Origin: Sulfurospirillaceae bacterium
GTDB lineage: Bacteria; Campylobacterota; Campylobacteria; Campylobacterales; Sulfurospirillaceae
Reading direction: 5' to 3'
Assembly (NCBI GenBank): GCA_028705785.1
Contig: JAQWCT010000183.1
Span: forward strand, 1-5,250
DNA length: 5,250 bases
Shown: positions 1 through 4,850 of the stretch, piece after piece
How positions within the stretch are numbered: the stretch's first letter is position 1
How the letters are laid out: every line of letters starts with the position of its first letter
Notes under the pieces: model-generated
Told to the model about the DNA's origin: nothing
Database searches by the model: none
Seen by the model: the letters and a program-made list of their open reading frames with translations, nothing else
Position numbers and translations under genes: made by a program

Positions 1-688
1 TGCAAAAGCAGGCTATAAAGTCATTGTTACAGGGAGAAGAAAAGAACGGCTTCTTAATTTAAAAAATACCCTTGTGGGTTGCGATATTTTACCCCTTTGC
101 TTTGATGTAACCAACAAAAAAGAGGTTTTTGATGCCATCGCTTCACTGCCAGCTGAATATAAAAATATCGATATTTTGGTCAACAATGCAGGTCTTGCTT
201 TGGGTCTTGGAAAGGCTAATGATGCAGATTTGGATGACTGGGAAACGATGGTTGATACTAACATCAAAGGCCTTTTATATGTCACCAAAGCCGTTCTTCC
301 CATCATGGTAGAGCGAAAAAGTGGTTATATCTTTAATTTAGGAAGCATTGCTGGAAATTGGCCTTATGAAGGTGGCAATGTTTATGGCGCAACTAAAGCC
401 TTTGTCAAACAATTTTCACTTAACCTTCGAACGGATCTTAGAGGAACCAATATCCGCGTGACCAATGTGGAACCTGGATTTTCAAAAACAGAGTTTTCAG
501 ATGTAAGATTTAAAGGCGACAAAGAAAGAGCCGATCAAGTCTATAAAGGGACTAAAGCACTTGATAAAGAAGATATTGCAAATGCTATTTTTTCACTTTC
601 ACAACTTCCAGCCCATGTCAATGTCAACCGTATTGAGATGATGCCAACCATGCAATCTTGTGGCGGACTTTTTGTAGAGCGAACCTAA
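1..688 (+). CDS. ydfG: YdfG-type NADP-dependent short-chain dehydrogenase (5' end cut off)
   Basis: The reading frame is open from base 2 through the stop at 686-688, so the gene starts left of the window. I see 228 residues and estimate that about 20 N-terminal residues, including the TGxxxGxG nucleotide-binding loop, are missing. The visible part begins in the first Rossmann unit and has TGRRKERL at fragment residues 10-17; the paired Arg there is typical of NADP preference. NNAG follows at 61-64. The catalytic Ser (codon 344), Tyr (383) and Lys (395) fit S-x12-Y-x3-K. Stretches such as GGNVYGATKAFV, SLNLRTDL, VRFKGD and LPAHVN closely resemble E. coli YdfG from memory. That enzyme oxidises L-allo-threonine, serine and 3-hydroxy acids and reduces malonic semialdehyde (RutE-like activity). 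It is cytosolic and a tetramer in the family. The subfamily call is strong; the physiological substrate here is inferred. Confidence 0.93.
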   Translation, partial: AKAGYKVIVTGRRKERLLNLKNTLVGCDILPLCFDVTNKKEVFDAIASLPAEYKNIDILVNNAGLALGLGKANDADLDDWETMVDTNIKGLLYVTKAVLPIMVERKSGYIFNLGSIAGNWPYEGGNVYGATKAFVKQFSLNLRTDLRGTNIRVTNVEPGFSKTEFSDVRFKGDKERADQVYKGTKALDKEDIANAIFSLSQLPAHVNVNRIEMMPTMQSCGGLFVERT

Positions 689-690
689 TT

Positions 691-710
691 AGAGTTCTTA
701 ACAGAACTCT
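691..710. repeat. Perfect 8-bp inverted repeat just after ydfG
   Basis: AGAGTTCT at 691-698 and AGAACTCT at 703-710 are exact reverse complements around a 4-nt TAAC loop, starting 3 nt after the ydfG stop codon. The hairpin could end or stabilise the ydfG transcript, but no T-run follows on either strand, so it is not a classical intrinsic terminator. Confidence 0.6.
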
Positions 711-724
711 TGACACGCTTTTAA

Positions 725-763
725 AGCAAAGCTCTAAAAGCTACGCTAACGCTGAGTTTTGCT
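725..763. repeat. 10-bp imperfect inverted repeat in the ydfG/MFS convergent spacer
   Basis: AGCAAAGCTC at 725-734 can pair with GAGTTTTGCT at 754-763. The arms are complementary except for one position, which is a G-U wobble in + strand RNA but an A-C mismatch in - strand RNA, so folding favours the + transcript. The 19-nt loop holds a short direct repeat (ACGCT twice). No T-run follows. It could be an extended 3' structure for ydfG or a copy of a dispersed intergenic repeat; one window cannot tell. Confidence 0.4.
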
Positions 764-778
764 CGGCGCAAAGCCCGC

Positions 779-795
779 GAACCTTTGGTTCTTTT
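779..795 (+). terminator. Weak candidate rho-independent terminator for ydfG
   Basis: GAACC (779-783), loop TTT, GGTTC (787-791) and then TTTT (792-795) form a short hairpin with a T-run on the + strand. The stem is only 5 bp and the loop 3 nt, so termination would be modest. It lies just before the tail of the opposing MFS gene, where a + strand terminator is expected. No T-run accompanies it on the - strand. Confidence 0.4.
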
Positions 796-806
796 ACTTC
801 TTAAGT

Positions 807-1982
807 CTAATGATGTATGGGTACATAACGGCGTGTACCCACTATTAAAATAAGCGACCCTACAATACTAACCGATGCCATAACCCCCACAATGGGGAAA
901 AGTGTTCCATCATGCAAACTACTCGCAACAAAGCTCATCAACGCCCCGATACTATACTGCAGTACGCCGATGATAGCGTTGGCAGAGGCACTGATGCTGG
1001 GAAAAAACTCTAATGCCAATGCTACTGCATTAGAATAAACAAAGCCTAACATACCTACATATAGCCCTATCAATGGAAAGATAAGATAGATGCTAGCCTC
1101 TTTATGAACGAGAAAAAGCATTATTGCGCATAGTGTTTGCACAACTGTTCCAAATCGAAGTAAAGAAAAAGGTTCAAAACGCCTTACCAGTCTTGCATTC
1201 ACGCGTCCAAAAAGCATCATCATCAAAACATTGGCACCAAAAAAGATGGCAAACAAACTAGGATTGACATGAAAATGCTCCATGTAAATAAAAGAAGATG
1301 AAGTGATATAGGTGTACATTCCTGATGTACACAGCGTTTGCGCGATAATAAATATCATCGCGTGCTTATGCCTTAAAACACTCGCATAATTTTTAAGCGG
1401 TGTTGCCTTACTTTTTTCTTTTTTAAGGGAAGGAAACCGAAAAGTATAAAGCCACATCGCAAAAAAGGCATAGAGCCCAAGAATAACAAAGATAGCCTCC
1501 CAACGAAACAACCCCAATACTGCTGAACCCAAACTTGGGGCAATCAGTGGCGCCATGAGCATCACCATACTAATCAGTGAAAAAACTCTAGCACTCTCTT
1601 TGCCACTGAACATATCGCGCACTGTTGCTGAAACATTCACCGTTGCAATGCCTCCACCAAAAGATTGTAAGGCTCTTAAAATCCAAAAAATTTCGATTTG
1701 CGTGATAAATGAGAGAACGATACTACTGATACCAAAAAGCAATAGCCCTATGATAACCATCGGTCTTCTTCCATAGGCATCTGATATAGGTCCTCCAAAA
1801 AGCTGTCCCATCGCCATCCCTAGAAAATAAAGACTCACGCTAAATTCTACATTAGGAATAGTCGTGTTCAAATCCCGTGCGATGGAGGGAATTGAGGGAA
1901 GATACATATCAATGGCCAATGGTGTAATAGCAGCTAAGGAAGCTAGTGTTAAGACAAGTTGTCGTTCGCTGAGTGTAGACAT
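807..1982 (-). CDS. Bcr/CflA-type MFS drug efflux transporter
   Basis: This is a 391-aa, strongly hydrophobic protein whose pattern fits 12 transmembrane helices in two six-helix halves, the usual size for DHA1-type drug/H+ antiporters. Helix 1 carries the Bcr/CflA signature IDMYLPSIP with Asp25. The cytoplasmic 2-3 loop has MFS motif A, GQLFGGPISDAYGRRP at 59-74, with Asp68 and Arg72-Arg73. Helix 5 has an antiporter motif C-like stretch, APLIAPSLGSAVLG (144-157), lacking the usual GP start. A charged loop near 185-207 (KKEKSKATP...) separates the halves. The family exports drugs such as bicyclomycin, chloramphenicol and sulfonamides from the inner membrane using the proton gradient; the substrate here is unknown. 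The ATG at 1982 is preceded by a weak GGA site 5 nt upstream. It seems monocistronic, divergent from the VF530 gene, with an operator-like repeat at its promoter. Confidence 0.9.
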   Translation of the reverse strand: MSTLSERQLVLTLASLAAITPLAIDMYLPSIPSIARDLNTTIPNVEFSVSLYFLGMAMGQLFGGPISDAYGRRPMVIIGLLLFGISSIVLSFITQIEIFWILRALQSFGGGIATVNVSATVRDMFSGKESARVFSLISMVMLMAPLIAPSLGSAVLGLFRWEAIFVILGLYAFFAMWLYTFRFPSLKKEKSKATPLKNYASVLRHKHAMIFIIAQTLCTSGMYTYITSSSFIYMEHFHVNPSLFAIFFGANVLMMMLFGRVNARLVRRFEPFSLLRFGTVVQTLCAIMLFLVHKEASIYLIFPLIGLYVGMLGFVYSNAVALALEFFPSISASANAIIGVLQYSIGALMSFVASSLHDGTLFPIVGVMASVSIVGSLILIVGTRRYVPIHH

Positions 1983-2008
1983 ATAAATCCAAAACCTTTT
2001 TTGGTGAC

Positions 2009-2014
2009 ATTATA
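2009..2014 (-). promoter_or_regulatory. -10 box for the MFS gene
   Basis: The - strand reads an exact TATAAT here, 26 nt before the MFS start codon, which would give a leader of about 20 nt. No convincing TTGACA lies 16-18 nt upstream, as is usual in Campylobacterota. One arm of the 2019-2050 inverted repeat sits directly behind this box. Confidence 0.6.
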
Positions 2015-2018
2015 GGTT

Positions 2019-2050
2019 AATGGTCTAAATATTACATTAACAAGACCATT
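2019..2050. promoter_or_regulatory. Operator-like 8-bp inverted repeat between divergent promoters
   Basis: AATGGTCT (2019-2026) and AGACCATT (2043-2050) are exact reverse complements separated by a 16-nt AT-rich spacer; arm centres are 24 bp apart, a little over two helical turns. The repeat lies between the - strand TATAAT (2009-2014) and the + strand TATAAT (2069-2074), in positions upstream of both starts. That suits a dimeric regulator controlling the exporter, the VF530 gene, or both. The binding protein is unknown and no classical regulator gene is in the window. No T-run supports a terminator reading. Confidence 0.5.
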
Positions 2051-2068
2051 TTATCAGCCGTTTCTTTG

Positions 2069-2074
2069 TATAAT
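2069..2074 (+). promoter_or_regulatory. -10 box for the VF530-EamA unit
   Basis: An exact TATAAT preceded by TTTG lies 25 nt before the ATG at 2100, predicting a leader of about 19 nt. A good AGGA ribosome site at 2089-2092, 7 nt from the ATG, follows. There is no clear -35 hexamer. Confidence 0.6.
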
Positions 2075-2099
2075 TCCACAAAATAATCAGGATTAAGAT

Positions 2100-2312
2100 A
2101 TGGCAACCGACCCACTTCATGGTATCACTTTAGAGCGAATCATCACAGAATTGCAAGCTTTTTATGGCTGGGAAAAATTAGGCGAGATGCTCAGCGTCAA
2201 CTGTTTTAAAACAAACCCTAGCATCAATTCTAGTCTTAAATTTTTTCGTAAAACCCCTTGGGCAAGAGTTAAAATAGAAAATCTCTATCTCAAACATAAC
2301 AAGCTAAAGTAA
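2100..2312 (+). CDS. VF530-family (DUF2132) small DNA-binding protein
   Basis: This is a complete 70-aa protein that I recognise as a member of the VF530/DUF2132 family. Family hallmarks in order are DPLHGITLE at residues 4-12, an LQAFYGWEKLGE block at about 18-29, CFKTNPSINSSLKF (35-48) and RKTPWAR (50-56). It is a compact cytosolic protein with no signal or membrane segment. The family is named after a Vibrio (Aliivibrio) fischeri protein reported to bind double-stranded DNA; its biological role is largely unknown, so function here rests on family membership. The ATG is supported by AGGA 7 nt upstream and by the TATAAT at 2069. The EamA gene starts 4 nt after its stop, so the two are probably co-transcribed. 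Its length is normal for the family. Confidence 0.88.
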   Translation: MATDPLHGITLERIITELQAFYGWEKLGEMLSVNCFKTNPSINSSLKFFRKTPWARVKIENLYLKHNKLK

Positions 2313-2316
2313 GTAA

Positions 2317-3186
2317 TTGCGCTACGAAAAAGCCTTTACCTTTACCGTATTTGGGGTAGTTTTGATGAGTTTTGAATCACTCCTTATTAAAATGACTTCC
2401 ATCCCTGCACAAAGCTTAACTTTTTATTTTGGGCTTTTGATGTTTGCCTCAACCAATGGGGTGTTATTGATACAACAAAAATCCCATTTTTTCGAACTTT
2501 ACCAACAAGAATTTAAACCCATCTTACTGAGCGCTCTTTTTATGGGAACAAGTAACTTCTTTTTTGTTCTTGCTATCAAAAACACCACCGTTGCGAGCGC
2601 TGTTTTTATTCTTAGTTCTGCTCCTTTGGTGAGTGCGCTTATCGCTTTTGTGCTGTTTCGTACCAAAACGCCCAAAAGAATTTTCATTGCAACATTTTTT
2701 GTTTTTTGTGGACTTTTTCTGATTCTTATCGATGATTTAAATGGAGGAAGATGGCAAGGAAATCTTTATGCGTTTTTATGTGTTATCTCATTTTCTTCAC
2801 TCTTTTCTGTGTTAGAGCGCTATAAAAAAATAAGTCGTCTTGCGTGTATCGGAGGGGGTGGACTGATGGCTGCATTTTTGGCAGGTATCACCTCGGCGAT
2901 TGTTTTACCTGATGCCTATTCATTTGGAGTGATTTTTTTTATGGGAGCTATTTTAACACCCATATCAAGGGTTTTCATAGGTGTTGGTACAAAGATATTA
3001 CCCTCATCCGATGTGACACTACTCACTATTATTGAAACCGTTTTAGCCCCGATTTGGGTGTGGATATTTTTAAGCGAAACACCTACCCCCAACACACTTT
3101 GGGGTGGTGTTATCATCATCATTGCGCTTGTACTTAATGGTATTGTCGCACATCGAAGTTTTAAGCGTGAGCATCCGAAGTATTAA
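2317..3186 (+). CDS. EamA-family (DMT superfamily) membrane transporter
   Basis: This is a 289-aa protein with about ten hydrophobic helices arranged as two EamA repeats. Repeat 1 ends in the block AIKNTTVASAVFILSSAPLV (86-105) followed by SALIAFVLF. Repeat 2 has the matching LPSSDVTLLTIIETVLAPIW (228-247), then WIFLSETPTPNTLWGG. These are the classic positions of the EamA consensus. The family exports amino acids, metabolites or drugs across the inner membrane; no substrate can be assigned. I take TTG at 2317 as start: an in-frame TAA (2314-2316) precedes it directly, and the next candidates (TTG 2362, ATG 2365) would cut into helix 1. There is no strong ribosome site, but the VF530 stop is 4 nt away, so translational coupling is likely. 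The 3' end overlaps the convergent SnoaL-like gene by 26 bp. Confidence 0.88.
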   Translation: MRYEKAFTFTVFGVVLMSFESLLIKMTSIPAQSLTFYFGLLMFASTNGVLLIQQKSHFFELYQQEFKPILLSALFMGTSNFFFVLAIKNTTVASAVFILSSAPLVSALIAFVLFRTKTPKRIFIATFFVFCGLFLILIDDLNGGRWQGNLYAFLCVISFSSLFSVLERYKKISRLACIGGGGLMAAFLAGITSAIVLPDAYSFGVIFFMGAILTPISRVFIGVGTKILPSSDVTLLTIIETVLAPIWVWIFLSETPTPNTLWGGVIIIIALVLNGIVAHRSFKREHPKY

Positions 3187-3580
3187 GTTGTCCGTAAAGT
3201 GCGTTAAGGTCGCCTAAAACCCATGCATCGATAATCTTTTCATTTTCAAATTTAAAAAACGAAGCCCCTGAATAACGAATGCGGTTACCCGTAGGCTCAA
3301 ACCCAAAAAGCTTTCCACTATGTGTTCCTGTATAAACAACCCTGACAGCTGCCTTATCGCCCTCAACTACTACATCTTCAATCACATGATAAAGGTTGGG
3401 AAAAGCACCAAAAAGCATTTTTGCATAATCACAAAAGCCATTTATCCCCTCTACTCTCATACCTAGTGAGCCACGAAAACTGATATTGGAGTGCAAAAAT
3501 TGATGTGCACTTTCAAGCTTTTTTTCATTCCAAAGCACATCATAATACTCTTCAACAAGTTGTCTTGGTAATTTTGCCAT
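3161..3580 (-). CDS. SnoaL-like polyketide-cyclase/NTF2-fold protein
   Basis: This is a complete 139-aa cytosolic protein with the layout of SnoaL-like (ester cyclase) NTF2-fold proteins: an N-terminal helix LVEEYYDVLWNEKKLESAHQFL (8-29, with W17 and N18), a VEGINGFCDYAKMLFGAFPN segment (43-62), then strands. The strand pair includes VVVEGDKAAVRVVYTGTHSG (70-89). The end, FENEKIIDAWVLGDLNALYGQL (111-132), keeps the family's Trp120 and Asp124, the latter near the catalytic Asp of SnoaL-type cyclases. Many members are not polyketide cyclases, so the reaction is unassigned. The start is firm: AAAGGA lies about 10 nt upstream on the - strand, inside the end of the preceding gene, whose TAG directly abuts this ATG. 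The two genes surely share a transcript. The last 26 bp overlap the opposing EamA gene. Confidence 0.85.
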   Translation of the reverse strand: MAKLPRQLVEEYYDVLWNEKKLESAHQFLHSNISFRGSLGMRVEGINGFCDYAKMLFGAFPNLYHVIEDVVVEGDKAAVRVVYTGTHSGKLFGFEPTGNRIRYSGASFFKFENEKIIDAWVLGDLNALYGQLNTSDAHA

Positions 3581-3829
3581 CTATTTTTTTTCCTTTATTG
3601 GGACATCTTTGACTGGTGCTTTATGGGCAGGTTGCGCTTGTCCCTCATACCAACCCTCATATTCATCGTACTCAAAACTAAAAACTTTATCAAATCCTCT
3701 TGCTTCTAGTTCTTTGTCGATATTTTGAGGGCTTACCCCCTTTTTCTTGCAAATCTCCATGATATCTTCGATATCTTCTTCTGGGATTCCACCATAACGC
3801 ATCTCTACAATCGCTTCATGAACCGTCAT
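3581..3829 (-). CDS. Uncharacterised acidic 82-aa protein
   Basis: I do not recognise this family. The 82 residues have no signal peptide or membrane segment. Residues 1-50 look like a helical bundle: TVHEAIVEMRYGG, then PEEDIEDIMEICKKKG, then SPQNIDKELEARGF, with one Cys at 27. Residues 51-63 are rich in acidic and aromatic residues (FEYDEYEGWYEG). The tail (64-82) is Pro/Lys-rich and probably disordered. The ATG at 3829 has only a loose GGAT/GAGA site upstream. Its reality is supported by an uninterrupted frame, sensible composition, a promoter-like TATAAT at 3922-3927, and tight coupling to the SnoaL-like gene: its TAG (3583-3581) touches the next ATG and both are in the same frame. A run of eight A precedes the stop. 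It might be a small regulatory or partner protein, but that is a guess. Confidence 0.75.
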   Translation of the reverse strand: MTVHEAIVEMRYGGIPEEDIEDIMEICKKKGVSPQNIDKELEARGFDKVFSFEYDEYEGWYEGQAQPAHKAPVKDVPIKEKK

Positions 3830-3844
3830 ATCGTATTCTCATCC

Positions 3845-3868
3845 AAAAATAAAACCCAAAAACTTGGG
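3845..3868 (-). terminator. Terminator-like hairpin in the leader of the 82-aa gene
   Basis: Read on the - strand, CCCAA (3868-3864), loop GTTT, and TTGGG (3859-3855) are followed by TTTTATTTTT (3854-3845). This is the form of a short intrinsic terminator, ending 15 nt before the ATG at 3829. The 5-bp stem is weak, which suits conditional termination or a short transcript better than a full stop. No other - strand gene lies upstream for it to terminate, as the next gene points away. Confidence 0.45.
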
Positions 3869-3878
3869 AACTTTGCCA

Positions 3879-3896
3879 TTTGAGTTTTCACTCAAA
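3879..3896 (-). repeat. Perfect 7-bp hairpin upstream of the leader terminator
   Basis: TTTGAGT and ACTCAAA are exact reverse complements around a 4-nt loop. On the - strand it would be the first structure in the leader RNA, 10 nt before the terminator-like hairpin. Its 5' or 3' position cannot be tested from sequence alone; it could also be a protein-binding site in the divergent promoter region. Confidence 0.5.
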
Positions 3897-3921
3897 CACC
3901 GCCATGCCATAACTTTATAAA

Positions 3922-3929
3922 ATTATAAT
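3922..3929. promoter_or_regulatory. Overlapping bidirectional -10 box
   Basis: ATTATAAT contains TATAAT on the + strand (3924-3929) and, offset by 2 nt, TATAAT on the - strand (3927-3922). The + box is 32 nt from the deacetylase ATG. The - box would start a leader of roughly 85 nt for the 82-aa gene. RNA polymerase could not serve both at once. The surroundings are very AT-rich, so chance TATAAT matches are more likely here than elsewhere. Confidence 0.5.
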
Positions 3930-3961
3930 CACTTTTTGAAAAAAAATAGCTAAAATTTCGT

Positions 3962-4834
3962 ATGAAAAAAATCATTTTTTATTTACTTATCCTTTGTACA
4001 TCGCTTTTTGCCGTGCAAGAGTATGAAGTTTTTATCAGACAGTATCAAAACAGTGATGGCAAACTATTTGTCACACTTCGAAAATGGCGCGATAAGGAAG
4101 AGATAAAATACCTTCTTGCCGATACCCAAACACTTCAAACGGCTATCGCCACATTACAAAGCCATCAACTTTTCCCGCTAGATGCTCGCTTTGAAAAAAC
4201 CAATTTTGCCCATATCTTGTATCAAAAAGGTGTTTTAAGTGAAGCCATTGCACCTGTGTCAAAGTCCATTTTTCTCACCATGGATATGTGTCCGTCTCAA
4301 AAAAAAGGCTATGAGAGCGAGTTTATTGCGCGCCTAACACAACAAAATGGGAAAACGCCCATTGCCATTGCGATTACTTCCAAATGGATAGAAAACCATG
4401 AAGATGCTTTCAAAGAAATTGCGCAAAATCCCCAGTTAGACATCACTTGGATAAACCATTCTCATACACATTTTTACGATAAATTGCTCAAAGACCATGA
4501 AAATTTTATGTTACATGTAAGCACGGATGTGAAAAAAGAAGTTTTGGAGTTGGAAAAAACGCTTATTCAAAGAGGGGTGACACCTTCTATATTTTTTAGA
4601 TTTCCTGGATTGATATTTGATGAAAAGTTATTAAAAAAAATTAAGGAAACTTATTTTCTCGTCCCTATTGGCTCTCACGCATGGGTAGCAAAAAATGAGA
4701 AAATCCAAAATGGAAGTATCATTCTTATTCATGGTAATAAGAATGAACCACAAGGAATAGAGATGTTGGAAGAAAAACTCCCTTCCCTTGTTAAAAAATA
4801 CACTTTTAAATCTCTTGCGGAAGCTTTTCAATAA
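3962..4834 (+). CDS. Secreted polysaccharide deacetylase-like protein (CE4/NodB fold, variant motif 1)
   Basis: This is a 290-aa protein with a signal peptide: Lys2-Lys3, a hydrophobic core to about 16, and likely cleavage after LFA (residue 17). The nearby Cys12 lacks a lipobox, so a periplasmic or exported product is expected. Residues 18-100 form an N-terminal region I do not recognise. From about 101 the NodB-type domain shows LTMDMCPS (105-112) as motif 1, HSHTH (166-170) fitting motif 2 H[S/T]xxH, RFPG (213-216) as motif 3, and ILIHGN (254-259, His257) as motif 5. CE4 enzymes remove N- or O-acetyl groups from peptidoglycan or exopolysaccharide. The usual second, metal-binding Asp of TFDDG is Met109 here, followed by Cys110, and a motif 4 Asp-Trp is not evident, so activity is uncertain. 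The start lacks a clear ribosome site; the signal peptide and TATAAT at 3924 support it. Confidence 0.82.
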   Translation: MKKIIFYLLILCTSLFAVQEYEVFIRQYQNSDGKLFVTLRKWRDKEEIKYLLADTQTLQTAIATLQSHQLFPLDARFEKTNFAHILYQKGVLSEAIAPVSKSIFLTMDMCPSQKKGYESEFIARLTQQNGKTPIAIAITSKWIENHEDAFKEIAQNPQLDITWINHSHTHFYDKLLKDHENFMLHVSTDVKKEVLELEKTLIQRGVTPSIFFRFPGLIFDEKLLKKIKETYFLVPIGSHAWVAKNEKIQNGSIILIHGNKNEPQGIEMLEEKLPSLVKKYTFKSLAEAFQ

Positions 4835-4837
4835 TCC

Positions 4838-4847
4838 TTACATGTAA
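4838..4847. repeat. Palindrome between convergent gene ends
   Basis: TTACATGTAA is a perfect 10-bp palindrome within the 16-bp gap between the deacetylase stop and the opposing DUF1445 stop. It is enclosed by a wider repeat, AAGCTTT (4821-4827) and AAAGCTT (4846-4852). These could fold at either transcript's 3' end, but neither strand has a following T-run, so terminator function is only possible. Confidence 0.35.
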
Positions 4848-4850
4848 AGC

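Noticed and set aside
74..76. GTG at 74 as a start for a short dehydrogenase
   Set aside because: The frame upstream encodes a normal Rossmann segment (TGRRKERL) back to base 2, so the gene is only truncated by the window edge.
13..306. Open frame of about 97 codons on the - strand opposite ydfG
   Set aside because: It lies wholly antisense to a strongly conserved dehydrogenase, has no promoter or ribosome site, and its translation resembles nothing.
3087..3104. 6-bp hairpin CCCCAA/TTGGGG inside the EamA gene
   Set aside because: It encodes part of the conserved ETPTPNTLWGG loop, has no T-run, and is far from the gene end, so coding constraint explains it.
3939..3946. A8 tract upstream of the deacetylase, and a similar T8 at 3584-3591, as phase-variable repeats
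   Set aside because: Eight-base A/T runs are common in AT-rich genomes, and phase variation in this group mostly uses longer G/C tracts.
4631..4831. Open frame of 66 codons on the - strand opposite the deacetylase
   Set aside because: It is antisense to the conserved C-terminal part of the deacetylase and has a Phe/Lys-rich composition expected from reversed AT-rich coding sequence.
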